DNA from: Paracoccus sp. N5
GTDB lineage: Bacteria > Pseudomonadota > Alphaproteobacteria > Rhodobacterales > Rhodobacteraceae
Assembly (NCBI RefSeq): GCF_000371965.1
Contig: NZ_AQUO01000001.1
Location: 372,001 to 436,000, forward strand
Direction of reading: 5' to 3'
DNA: 64,000 nucleotides
In this document: positions 35,273 through 43,910 of the stretch, piece by piece
Numbering within the stretch: the stretch's first letter is position 1
Layout: the number at the start of each line of letters is the position of its first letter
Notes under the pieces: generated by a model
Told to the model about the DNA's origin: nothing
Database searches by the model: none
The model's input: only the letters and a program-made list of their open reading frames with translations
Made by a program: the position numbers and the translations under genes

Positions 35273-36484
35273 TCAGCGCAGCCCTTCGCAGAACCGCCTG
35301 ATCCGCGCGCAGGCATCCTCCAGCACCGCATCCGAGGTCGCGTAGGAGATGCGGAAATGCGGGCTGAGGCCGAAGGCCGCGCCGAACACCACGGCGACGC
35401 CGGTCTCGTCCAGCAACGCGGTCGCGAAGGCCTCGTCATCGGCGATGAGCGTGCCGCCGGCCGAGGTCTTGCCGATCAGCGCCTTGATCGAGGGATAGAC
35501 GTAGAACGCCCCCTCGGGCACCGGACATTCGATCCCCGGGCAGGCGTTCAGCCCGGCGACCACCAGGTCGCGGCGGCGCTGGAACACGGCGCGGCTTTGC
35601 GCGATGTAATCCTGCGGCCCCTGCAGCGCCGCCAGCGCCGCATATTGGCTGATCGAGCAGGGATTCGAGGTCGATTGCGATTGCAGCTTGGCCATGGCGC
35701 CGATCAGCTCGCGCGGCCCGGCGCCATAGCCGATGCGCCAGCCGGTCATAGCATAGGCCTTGCTGACGCCGTTCATGGTCAGCGTGCGCGATTTCAGCGC
35801 CGGCTCGACCTGGGCCGGGGTGACAAAGCGGAAATCGTCGAAGACCAGGTGCTCATAGATGTCGTCGGCCAGCACCCAGACCTGCGGATGGCGCAGCAGC
35901 ACCCGGGTCAGGGCGCGCATGTGATCCTCGGCGTAGCCGGCCCCGGTCGGGTTCGAGGGCGAGTTCAGGATCAGCCATTTCGTCTTCGGCGTGATCGCGG
36001 CTTCCAGCTGCTCGGGCGTGATGCGATAGCCGCTGTCCATCTCGGCCGGGACGATGACCGGGGTGCCGCCGGCCAGCAGCACCATGTCGGGATAGCTGAC
36101 CCAATAGGGCGCCGGAATGATCACCTCGTCGCCCGGGTTCAGCGTCGCCATCAGCGCATTGTAGAGGATCTGCTTGCCGCCGGTGCCGACGCTAATCTCG
36201 GCCGGGCTATAGTCGAGGCCGTTTTCCCGCGCGAACTTGTCGCAGATGGCGCGTTTCAACTCGGGGATGCCGTCAACGGCGGTGTAACGGGTGTGCCCCT
36301 GGTCGATGGCGGCCTTGGCGGCCTCGCGGATATGGGCGGGCGTGTCGAAATCGGGCTCGCCGGCCGACAGGCTGATGATGTCGCGCCCCTCGGCGGCCAG
36401 CTCCCGGGCGCGGCCGGTGATGGCGATGGTCGGCGAGGGTTTGACGCGGGCGAGCGTCTGGGACAGAAAGCGCATCATATTCAT
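35273..36484 (-). CDS. aatA: aspartate/aromatic aminotransferase, class I
   Basis: A 403-residue PLP enzyme of the aminotransferase I-beta group. Motifs are LSAGEPDFDTPAHI, the LILNSPSNPTGAGY cofactor loop, the Schiff-base Lys in TMNGVSKAYAMTGWRIGY and the substrate Arg in HFRISYATSD. It moves amino groups between aspartate and oxoglutarate. The ATG at 36484 is chosen because a CAGG motif precedes it directly; ATGs two and three codons later are possible. Confidence 0.9.
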   Translation of the reverse strand: MNMMRFLSQTLARVKPSPTIAITGRARELAAEGRDIISLSAGEPDFDTPAHIREAAKAAIDQGHTRYTAVDGIPELKRAICDKFARENGLDYSPAEISVGTGGKQILYNALMATLNPGDEVIIPAPYWVSYPDMVLLAGGTPVIVPAEMDSGYRITPEQLEAAITPKTKWLILNSPSNPTGAGYAEDHMRALTRVLLRHPQVWVLADDIYEHLVFDDFRFVTPAQVEPALKSRTLTMNGVSKAYAMTGWRIGYGAGPRELIGAMAKLQSQSTSNPCSISQYAALAALQGPQDYIAQSRAVFQRRRDLVVAGLNACPGIECPVPEGAFYVYPSIKALIGKTSAGGTLIADDEAFATALLDETGVAVVFGAAFGLSPHFRISYATSDAVLEDACARIRRFCEGLR

Positions 36485-36559
36485 CCTGCGGCTGGGTCGC
36501 CTTGTCATAGGCATCCCCCCGCGGACAGGCAAGCCGGGGACGGCTGGGACGGGACGGGC

Positions 36560-36871
36560 ATGGACGAGCATGAGGCAAGGCTGAAGCGGCTGCGGATGCG
36601 CAGCTGGCGGCGCGGCACTAAGGAAATGGACCTGATCTTGGGCCCGTTCTCGGACAGCGACCTGGCGGGGCTTTCGCCCGCGGAGCTGGATCTTTACGAG
36701 GCGTTGCTGGAGGAAAACGACCAGGATCTCTATCCCTGGATCACCGCGCGGCTGGGCGATGCCCGCCCCGGCCCCGCGGCGCTGTCACCGCTGCTGGACC
36801 GTATCGCGCGCCATGCCCAGGGCAGGCTGGGGCCGAATAGGCACAATTTTAGCGAACTGCGCCGGGATTAA
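36560..36871 (+). CDS. sdhE: SdhE, FAD assembly factor for succinate dehydrogenase
   Basis: A 103-residue member of the SdhE/Sdh5 (DUF339) family. The diagnostic motif is RSWRRGTKEMDLILGPF, followed by an acidic helix (LYEALLEENDQDLYPWITA). It helps attach FAD covalently to SdhA. It is divergent from aatA, so the two share a short promoter region. Confidence 0.9.
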   Translation: MDEHEARLKRLRMRSWRRGTKEMDLILGPFSDSDLAGLSPAELDLYEALLEENDQDLYPWITARLGDARPGPAALSPLLDRIARHAQGRLGPNRHNFSELRRD

Positions 36872-36931
36872 CCGAAGATTGGGGAATATGCTGCACCATG
36901 GCCGAAACGACGCCATGAACGGAAACTGCAT

Positions 36932-37447
36932 ATGCAACAGCGCAGCCCTGCCCAGACGGTGCCCGCCCTGCGGCCCCTGCCACGCAGCAGCCGAAGCGAG
37001 GCCTATCTTGAAAGCCTCCAGATCCTGGAACGGCTGCACCGGCTCCTGCTGGACCTGGTCAAGGACGAATTCGAACGGCTGGGCCGGACGGATCTGACGC
37101 CGATCCAGGCCATGCTGATCTATAACCTCGGCACGGCCGAGGTGACGGCTGGGGAATTGCGCTCGCGCGGGATGTATCAGGGCTCGAACGTGTCCTACAA
37201 TCTCAAGAAGCTGGTCGAGCTGGGCTATGTCCACCACGAACGCTGCGAGATGGACCGCCGCTCGGTGCGGGTGCGGCTGACCCCCGACGGGCAGGAGGTG
37301 CGCGACTGCGTGGCCGCGCTTTTCACCCGCCATGCCGAGGGGCTGGAGCTTTCCGGCGTGCTGGACGACCCGCCCATCGAGGGGGTGAACCTGCAATGGC
37401 GCCGGGTCGAACGCTTCTGGGCCGAACAGATCCGCTACATCTATTGA
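36932..37447 (+). CDS. MarR-type winged-helix regulator (LdtR-like)
   Basis: A 171-residue regulator. After a basic, proline-rich tail of 25 residues, the winged helix includes LTPIQAMLIYNLGTAEVTAG, RGMYQGSNVSYNLKKLVELG and the wing HHERCEMDRRSVRVRL. The long tail and C-terminal aromatic segment resemble the alphaproteobacterial LdtR group. It stands alone between sdhE and a long inverted repeat. Confidence 0.82.
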   Translation: MQQRSPAQTVPALRPLPRSSRSEAYLESLQILERLHRLLLDLVKDEFERLGRTDLTPIQAMLIYNLGTAEVTAGELRSRGMYQGSNVSYNLKKLVELGYVHHERCEMDRRSVRVRLTPDGQEVRDCVAALFTRHAEGLELSGVLDDPPIEGVNLQWRRVERFWAEQIRYIY

Positions 37448-37509
37448 GGCAAGGCGCCGGCCCTCCGGCGCGGAATCGCGGCCGCCAAGGGCATTCCTGG
37501 CGGTCCCGG

Positions 37510-37589
37510 ATATGCCCGGCCCGGCATGTATCGCGGGCGGGTCGGTCTCTCTCGCCGCCGGCGATCTGGGGGTGACGGGCCGGGCATAT
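37510..37589. repeat. 80-bp structure with 13-bp perfect inverted arms
   Basis: ATATGCCCGGCCC at 37510-37522 is the exact reverse complement of 37577-37589. The intervening 54 bp are GC-rich. It lies between the convergent marR-type and gloA genes, so it may be a bidirectional terminator or a small mobile repeat. Confidence 0.6.
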
Positions 37590-37619
37590 GCAGAAATGCG
37601 GGGCGCGCCGCCGCCCGGA

Positions 37620-38048
37620 TCACCAGTGGCCGCTGTTCTCCATGCTGGCCCAGGGCTCCTGCGGCGGCAGGCTCTCGCCCTCTTGCAGCAGTTCGATCGA
37701 GACATTGTCGGGGCTGCGCACGAAGGCCATGTGCCCGTCGCGGGGCGGACGGTTGATGGTCACGCCCGCATCCATCAGCCTTTGGCACAGGTCATAGATA
37801 TTCTCGACACGATAGGCCAGATGCCCGAAATGCCGGCTGTCCGAGGGCAGCCCGTCGTCGCCATCCCAGTTCCAGGTCAATTCGACCGGACATTCCGGCT
37901 GTTCGGGCGGGGCCATGAAGACCAGGGTGAAGCGGCCCTTGTCGTTCTCGATGCGCCGGGTCTCCTCGAGCCCCAGCAGGCGGAAGAATGCCATCGTCTT
38001 GTCGAGGTCGAGCACGCGCACCATGGTGTGCAGATAACGGATCTTCAT
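37620..38048 (-). CDS. gloA: lactoylglutathione lyase (glyoxalase I)
   Basis: A 142-residue glyoxalase I. The metal ligands appear in order: His in RYLHTMVRV, Glu in PVELTWNWD, His in HFGHLAYRV and Glu in NVSIELLQEGE. Paired alpha/beta modules (LDLDKTMAFFRLLGL) complete the fold. It converts methylglyoxal-glutathione hemithioacetal to S-lactoylglutathione. The start is the ATG at 38048. Confidence 0.9.
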   Translation of the reverse strand: MKIRYLHTMVRVLDLDKTMAFFRLLGLEETRRIENDKGRFTLVFMAPPEQPECPVELTWNWDGDDGLPSDSRHFGHLAYRVENIYDLCQRLMDAGVTINRPPRDGHMAFVRSPDNVSIELLQEGESLPPQEPWASMENSGHW

Positions 38049-38182
38049 CGGCTTTCCTTTCCTTTGCGGCCGCCAGACTGGCATTGCCGCGGCATAACGG
38101 CAACCGGCGGCGCCGGGTTTCCTCGTTGATCGCGGCGCGGACATGCGCGACAAGACGGGCAGCAGAAGGAAGGATTCCAGAC

Positions 38183-39097
38183 ATGCCGCTGACCCCCGAA
38201 CAACAGGCCGAGATCGACGAGCTGCGCGCCACCCCGCGCCCCACCCTGCGCGCCGTGGCCGAGGGGATGGAGCGGCATCTCTACCAGGCGCATCCGGTGC
38301 TGGACCACGGGCTGGTGCGGGTCATCGACTACATGGGCGACGACAGCGCCATCACCCAGGCGGCACGGGTCAGCTATGGCCGCGGCACCAAGTCGGTCAG
38401 CAATGACGAGGGGCTGATCCGCTATCTGATGCGGCACTGGCACTCGACCCCCTTCGAGATGTGCGAGGTCAAGTTCCACGTCAAGCTGCCGGTCTTCGTC
38501 GCCCGGCAATGGATCCGCCACCGCACCGCCAACGTGAACGAATATTCGGCGCGCTATTCCATCCTCGACCGCGAATTCTACATCCCGGCGCCCGAGCACC
38601 TGGCCGCGCAATCGACCGTGAACAACCAGGGCCGCGGCCAGCTCTTGCAGGGTGACGAGGCCGCGCGCGTCCTGGACCTGCTGCGCGAGGATGCGATGCG
38701 CAGCTATGACCATTACGAGGCGATGCTGAGCCAGGACGGCCAGCAGGGTCTGGCGCGCGAGCTGGCGCGGATGAACCTGCCGGCCAATGTCTATACGCAA
38801 TGGTACTGGAAGGTGGACCTGCACAACCTGTTCCATTTCCTGCGCCTGCGCGCCGATGCCCATGCGCAATACGAGATCCGCGCCTATGCCGAGACGATGT
38901 GCGGCATCGTCCGCGACTGGGTGCCGCTGGCCTATGCCGCCTTCGAGGATTACCGCCTGGGCGGACTGCAGCTTTCCGCCAAGGCCGTCGAGGCCCTGCG
39001 CCGTCGTCTGGCCGGCGAAACCGTCACGCAGGAGAGCAGCGGCATGAGCAAGGGCGAATGGCGCGAGTTCGAGGAGGTCTGGGGTTCTGTTGCATGA
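38183..39097 (+). CDS. thyX: flavin-dependent thymidylate synthase
   Basis: A 304-residue ThyX. The signature RHRTANVNEYSARY is complete and RADAHAQYEIRAYAETM is typical of the C-terminal domain. It makes dTMP using FAD and methylene-tetrahydrofolate. The ATG at 38183 follows AGAAGGAAGGA. The last few codons, including the stop (GSVA then TGA), come from the left end of the IS5-family remnant at 39083, so the native C-terminus has been replaced. The conserved domain is unaffected and the enzyme is probably active. Confidence 0.95.
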   Translation: MPLTPEQQAEIDELRATPRPTLRAVAEGMERHLYQAHPVLDHGLVRVIDYMGDDSAITQAARVSYGRGTKSVSNDEGLIRYLMRHWHSTPFEMCEVKFHVKLPVFVARQWIRHRTANVNEYSARYSILDREFYIPAPEHLAAQSTVNNQGRGQLLQGDEAARVLDLLREDAMRSYDHYEAMLSQDGQQGLARELARMNLPANVYTQWYWKVDLHNLFHFLRLRADAHAQYEIRAYAETMCGIVRDWVPLAYAAFEDYRLGGLQLSAKAVEALRRRLAGETVTQESSGMSKGEWREFEEVWGSVA

Positions 39098-40024
39098 ATC
39101 GGTTGAGGGGATTCATCTCGTGAATCCAGCTTGCTAGCTGGTCCCCATGAGAAGACCCGCCCCCTCCGACCTGCAAGACCCGGAACTGGGCCGCTTACAA
39201 CGAAGCGCTGAAGCGTCGTGGCTCGCTGACGATCTGGTTCGATCCCGCCATGACCTGGGAGGCCGCCCCCACCGGCGGCGCGGGCGCCAGCCAGCCTGCA
39301 GTGATGCCGCGGTCCAGACCTGCCTGACCATGAAAGCGCTGTTCGGCATGGCCGTGAGGCAGATCGAGCCATGGGATCGCCACTGGTTCGAGACCATGGC
39401 GAGGCGGCTTCGTCGAGAGCCCGGCTCGCGGCTGATCGGCCTGGACGGGACGGTGCCGGACTTCAGCAGGTGTCGCGCCATCGGAAGACGCTGAAGGTGA
39501 ACATTCCCGACCGCGGCTCGGCCGGTCCGTTCGGCATCAAGGTCGAGGACGAGCGCGAGTGGAGCGCCCGAGCATGGCGGCGCCAACTGCAGGGTCTGGC
39601 GCAAGATCCATATCGGGATCGACGAGCATACCCTGGAAATCCGGGCGGCCGAGTTCACCACCGGCGATATAGGCGATGCGCCCATGCTGCCCGAACTTCT
39701 CGACCAGATCCCGCCCGGGCAGGAGATCGCCACCGTCACCGCCGACGGCGCCTTCGACACCCGCAGGTGCCACGACGCCATCGCCGCCCGCGGTGCCGCC
39801 GCAACCATCGCCCCGCAAGATTCCCGACGATCGGATGCACTGCGCCAAGTTGCCGGGCCAGCGCCTATCCGCGCGGGACTTCGACCGTCAGGTTGCGGAG
39901 TTCCAGCTCCGTGTCGCCATCCTGAACGGATTCACCGCTCGGAACACCCATCACCGATGGTCGCAGGATAGGGCTGGCCAGGGAAAGGCGCAGTCCGTCC
40001 ATCAGCCGATTTATGCAGCAGAGT
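39083..40024 (+). mobile_element. decayed IS5-family insertion sequence
   Basis: Left end GGTTCTGTTGCATGAATCGG and right end, read inverted, GACTCTGCTGCATAAATCGG are clear terminal repeats. Inside, fragments of an IS5-type transposase appear in several plus frames: LKVNIPDRGSAGP, IHIGIDEHTLEIRAAEFTTG, MLPELLDQIPPGQEIATV and LNGFTA near the end. There are several frameshifts and at least one internal deletion, so no transposase can be made. It lies between thyX and gatB and has taken over the thyX stop. Confidence 0.85.
39154..39971 (+). pseudogene. IS5-family transposase remnant
   Basis: Reading must change frame several times to follow the protein: NEALKRRGSLTIWFDPAMTW, AVQTCLTMKALFGMAVRQ, a missing segment with the first catalytic Asp region damaged, then GIDEHTLEIRAAEFTTGDIG, VTADGAFDTRRCHDAIAARG and finally MHCAKLPGQRLSARDFDRQV. 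The element is shortened compared with a full IS5 transposase. Confidence 0.85.
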
Positions 40025-40229
40025 CGGTGCCCGAACATATCATCGCGGGCAAGCTGAATTCTGCTCAACAAAGTCTGGCAATGAATCCACCAGTCGAATT
40101 GCGCATCCTGCGAGCGCCCCATCGACCAACAGGGTCGTACCAGCAACGACAGAGCGGCAAGACCCTCGCCCAAGCCTCATCCCGCAAGGACAGCCCCGGA
40201 AGACCAGGGCCTGCGCCCCAGCCCCCCGT

Positions 40230-41744
40230 CTATTGCCCCAGCTTCCGCGCCACCAGTTCCTGCACCGCGGCCGGATTGGCCTTGCCGCCGGTCGCCTTCA
40301 GCACCTGCCCCACGAACCAGCCGGCGAGCTTCGGATTGGCCTTGGCCTTCTCCACCTGCGCCGGATTGGCGGCGATGATCTCGTCCACGGCCGCCTCGAT
40401 GGCGCCAAGGTCGGTGACCTGCTTCATCCCGCGCGCTTCCACGATCTCGGCCGGGTCGCCGCCTTCGGTCCATAGGATCTCGAACAGATCCTTGGCGATC
40501 TTGCCCGAGATCGCCCCCGAACCGATCAGGTCGATCACCCCGCCCAGCTGCGCGGCGGAAACCGGCGAGGTCTCGACCGTCAGGCCTTCCTTGTTCAGCC
40601 GGCCGAACAACTCGTTGATGACCCAGTTCGCAGCCATCTTGCCGTCGCGGCCCCGGGCCACGGCCTCGAAGTAATCGGCATTCTCGACCTCGGCGGTCAG
40701 TACGCCCGCGTCATATTCGGAGAGCCCCAGATCAGCCACGAAACGGGCCTTCTTCTGGTCCGGCAGCTCGGGCATCGCGGCGGCGATGCCGTCCACCCAG
40801 GCCTGCTCGATCTCCAGAGGCAGCAGGTCGGGATCGGGGAAATAGCGGTAATCGTGGGCTTCTTCCTTGGACCGCATCGAGCGGGTCTCGCCCTTGTCGG
40901 GGTCATAGAGCCGGGTTTCCTGCACCACCTTGCCGCCGTCTTCCAGGATGGCGATCTGGCGGCGCGCCTCGTAGTCGATGGCGGCCTGGATGAAGCGCAG
41001 CGAGTTCATGTTCTTGATCTCGCAGCGGGTGCCGAGATGGCTGAAATCCTGGGTCTCCTGGTAGCGCTCATAGGCGCCCGGCGGACAGACCGAGACGTTC
41101 ACGTCGGCGCGCAGGTTGCCGTTCTGCATGTTGCCGTCGCAGGTGCCGAGATAGCGCATGATCTGGCGCAGCTTGGCGACATAGGCCGCGGCTTCCTCCG
41201 GCCCGCGGATGTCGGGGCGGCTGACGATCTCCATCAGCGCGACGCCGGTACGGTTCAGGTCCACGAAACTCATGTTCGGGTCCATGTCATGGATCGACTT
41301 GCCCGCGTCCTGCTCCAGGTGGATGCGCTCGATGCGGACGCGGCGGGCCACGCCGGGACCCATGTCCACGATCACCTCGCCCTCGCCCACGATCGGGTGG
41401 TAGAGCTGGCTGATCTGGTAGCCCTGCGGCAGGTCGGGATAGAAATAGTTCTTGCGGTCGAAGGCGCTGACCAAGTTGATCTCGGCCTTCAGCCCCAGCC
41501 CGGTCTTGACCGCCTGCGCCACGCAGAATTCGTTGATGACCGGCAGCATGCCCGGCATGGCCGCGTCGACGAAGGCGACATGGCTGTTCGGCTCGGCCCC
41601 GAAGCCGGTCGAGGCGCCGGAAAACAGCTTGGCGTTCGAGGCGACCTGGGCGTGGACCTCCAGCCCGATGACCAGTTCCCAATCCTGCTTCGCGCCCTGG
41701 ATGACTTTCGGTTCCGGCGCGGTATAGGTCAGATGGTCAAGCAT
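40230..41744 (-). CDS. gatB: aspartyl/glutamyl-tRNA amidotransferase subunit B
   Basis: A 504-residue GatB of normal length. N-terminal LVIGLEVHAQVASNAKLFSG and the metal/kinase region FDRKNYFYPDLPQGYQISQ are diagnostic; ERIHLEQDAGKS and DFNRTG-type DLNRTGVALMEIV follow. The C-terminal YqeY-like tail domain ends LVARKLGQ. With GatA and GatC (not in the window) it amidates Glu-tRNA(Gln) and/or Asp-tRNA(Asn). Confidence 0.96.
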   Translation of the reverse strand: MLDHLTYTAPEPKVIQGAKQDWELVIGLEVHAQVASNAKLFSGASTGFGAEPNSHVAFVDAAMPGMLPVINEFCVAQAVKTGLGLKAEINLVSAFDRKNYFYPDLPQGYQISQLYHPIVGEGEVIVDMGPGVARRVRIERIHLEQDAGKSIHDMDPNMSFVDLNRTGVALMEIVSRPDIRGPEEAAAYVAKLRQIMRYLGTCDGNMQNGNLRADVNVSVCPPGAYERYQETQDFSHLGTRCEIKNMNSLRFIQAAIDYEARRQIAILEDGGKVVQETRLYDPDKGETRSMRSKEEAHDYRYFPDPDLLPLEIEQAWVDGIAAAMPELPDQKKARFVADLGLSEYDAGVLTAEVENADYFEAVARGRDGKMAANWVINELFGRLNKEGLTVETSPVSAAQLGGVIDLIGSGAISGKIAKDLFEILWTEGGDPAEIVEARGMKQVTDLGAIEAAVDEIIAANPAQVEKAKANPKLAGWFVGQVLKATGGKANPAAVQELVARKLGQ

Positions 41745-41820
41745 GGCATTCCCCTTGGCAAGGCTGCCCGCCTTTTAGGGTCTCGGCGCCCGCCCGGCAA
41801 GGCCCGGGCCGTGGCAGCGC

Positions 41821-41966
41821 CGCAGGGATATTTGGAAAACAGTGAAGACAAGCTCTTGCGCGCTTCTTTGCTCCTCAAATACCCAACCGCCGCGGCGCCA
41901 CCAGAACGGGCCGCGCCAGGCTCTCGCCAACCCCGCATTCACCGTTTTCCAAATACCCGGACCCGA
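41821..41966. repeat. three copies of the dispersed intergenic repeat
   Basis: Between gatB and the antiporter gene: CGCAGGGATATTTGG followed by GTGAAG (41821-41847), an inverted copy CTTCTTTGCTCCTCAAATAC (41862-41881), and another inverted partial copy TTTTCCAAATACCCGG (41945-41960). The same core occurs at 20410, 28634, 28682 and 53511. Confidence 0.65.
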
Positions 41967-41999
41967 CCGGCCAACAGCCGGAAAGGCCGGACATCGGCC

Positions 42000-43910
42000 T
42001 CAGCGCCCGCCGGGACGACCGGGACGGGTCAGCCCGTGCTCGGGCGCCTCGTCGCCCTCGGACCCGATGGGCGCGGCGCTGGGACCGTGCGAGAAACGCT
42101 CGATCAGGGCGTTTTCCAGCTGCCGGTTCAGGTCGCGGCTCAGTGCCATGTACTCGGGGTTTTCCTCGACCGGGACGCCGGGCTTCCAGACCTCGGCCAG
42201 CTCGCGCAGATGGGCGCGATCCATGCGGTAGAAGATGCGCTCCAGTTCGGCCGCCTCATAGGGCGAGAGGCCGACATGCTCCAGCGCATAGCGCCCGGCG
42301 CGCAGCGAGCTGTCGAAGGTCTCGCGCACGATATGGTCGGCCTTGGCGGCATAGAGCTGGAACACGTTCACCCGGTCGCGGGCGCGGGCGATCACCACGA
42401 TGTCGGGGCGCTTTTCCTTGGCATAGCGCACCAGGCGCAGGTTCGCCTCGGGGTCGTCCAGCGCCGCGACCAGCACCCGGGCCTTGTCGAGCCCGGCCGC
42501 CGTCAGGATCTCGGGCCGGGTCGGGTCGCCGAAATAGCCCTTGAAGCCGAAGCGGCGCATCAGCTGGATCACCGCGAGGTCGTGGTCCAGCACCGTGGTC
42601 TTGAAGCCCGACATGGTCACCAGCCGGTTCAGCACCTGGCCGAAGCGGCCGACCCCGGCGATGATGATCGGCTGCTGCTCCTCGATCTCGTCGGCAAGGT
42701 CGCTGGCGCGTTCCTCGGCGATGCGGCGCGAGATGAAGTCCGACAGGATGAAGAGAAGCGGCGTCGCCAGCATCGACAGCGCGATGACCAGCAGGATGCC
42801 CTGCGCCAGGGCACGCGGCAGGATCGCCAGCGAAACGGCATAGGAGATCAGCACGAAGCCGAATTCGCCGGCCTGCGCCAGCGACAGGGTGAACAGCGTG
42901 CGGTCGCGGCCGCGCAGCCCGGTCAGCCGGGCGATCAGGTGCAGGACGACCGCCTTGATCGCGATCAGCGCCACCGTCACGCCCAGCACGGTCGCCGGCT
43001 GCTGGAACAGGATGCCGAAGTCCATGCCGGCGCCGACGGTGATGAAGAACAGCCCCAGCAGCAGCCCCTTGAAGGGCGCGATCTGGCCCTCGAGCTCGTG
43101 GCGGAACTCGGATCCGGCCAGCATGACCCCGGCAAGGAAGGTGCCGAGCGCCGGCGACAGGCCGACGAATTCCATCAGCGAGGCGATGCCCACCACGATC
43201 AGCAGCGCAAGCGCGGTGTCGAGCTCGTTCAGCCGCGCCGAATAGACATAGCGGAACATCGGCCGGATCAGGTATTGCCCGATCAGGATCACCGCCGCCA
43301 CCGCGCCCAGCGTCACCAGCGCCGCCGCCCAGCCGGGCAGCGAATGCATGAAGGCCTCGCCGATATGCTCCTCGGAGGTGGGCAGCGGCGCCCGCGTCGC
43401 CAGCAGCGGCATCAGCGCCAGCATCGGGATCACCGCGATGTCCTGGGTCAAGAGCACGGCAAAGGCGCTGCGCCCGCCCGGGGTCTGCATCAGCGATTTT
43501 TCCGACAAGGTCTGCAAGACGATGGCGGTCGAGCTCAGCGACAGGATCATGCCCAGCGTCACCGCGACATGCCAGTCCTGGTTCAGCGCCATCGCCAGCA
43601 GCGCCAGCAGCGCCACGGTGCCCAGGATCTGCATCCCGGCCAGGCCCAGAAGCTTCTTGCGCATCTGCCACAGCGCCTCGGGCTCCAGTTCAAGCCCGAT
43701 CAGGAACAGCATCATCACCACGCCGAATTCGGCGAAATGCTGCAAGTCGGCCATGGCGCCGGCGGAGCCCGCGATGCCCAGAACCGGCCCGATCACGATG
43801 CCGGAAACCAGGTAGCCCAGCACCGAGCCCAGGCCCAGGCGCGCCGACAGCGGCACGGCGATCACCATCGTCAGCAGGTAGACGGTGGCGATCAGCAGGA
43901 AGGATTCCAT
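42000..43910 (-). CDS. Kef-type monovalent cation:proton antiporter (CPA2) with RCK domain
   Basis: A 636-residue transporter. Residues 1-385 form the CPA2 membrane domain with about a dozen spans: LGYLVSGIVIGPVLGIAGSA, EFGVVMMLFLIGLELEPEAL and LAQAGEFGFVLISYAVSL. Residues 400-520 are an RCK/TrkA-N nucleotide-binding domain (PIIIAGVGRFGQVLNRLV). Members exchange K+ or Na+ for H+, often in response to electrophile or pH stress. Its ATG overlaps the stop of the upstream large Ala/Pro-rich gene (TGATG), so both are co-translated. KefB or KefC cannot be decided here. Confidence 0.9.
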   Translation of the reverse strand: MESFLLIATVYLLTMVIAVPLSARLGLGSVLGYLVSGIVIGPVLGIAGSAGAMADLQHFAEFGVVMMLFLIGLELEPEALWQMRKKLLGLAGMQILGTVALLALLAMALNQDWHVAVTLGMILSLSSTAIVLQTLSEKSLMQTPGGRSAFAVLLTQDIAVIPMLALMPLLATRAPLPTSEEHIGEAFMHSLPGWAAALVTLGAVAAVILIGQYLIRPMFRYVYSARLNELDTALALLIVVGIASLMEFVGLSPALGTFLAGVMLAGSEFRHELEGQIAPFKGLLLGLFFITVGAGMDFGILFQQPATVLGVTVALIAIKAVVLHLIARLTGLRGRDRTLFTLSLAQAGEFGFVLISYAVSLAILPRALAQGILLVIALSMLATPLLFILSDFISRRIAEERASDLADEIEEQQPIIIAGVGRFGQVLNRLVTMSGFKTTVLDHDLAVIQLMRRFGFKGYFGDPTRPEILTAAGLDKARVLVAALDDPEANLRLVRYAKEKRPDIVVIARARDRVNVFQLYAAKADHIVRETFDSSLRAGRYALEHVGLSPYEAAELERIFYRMDRAHLRELAEVWKPGVPVEENPEYMALSRDLNRQLENALIERFSHGPSAAPIGSEGDEAPEHGLTRPGRPGGR

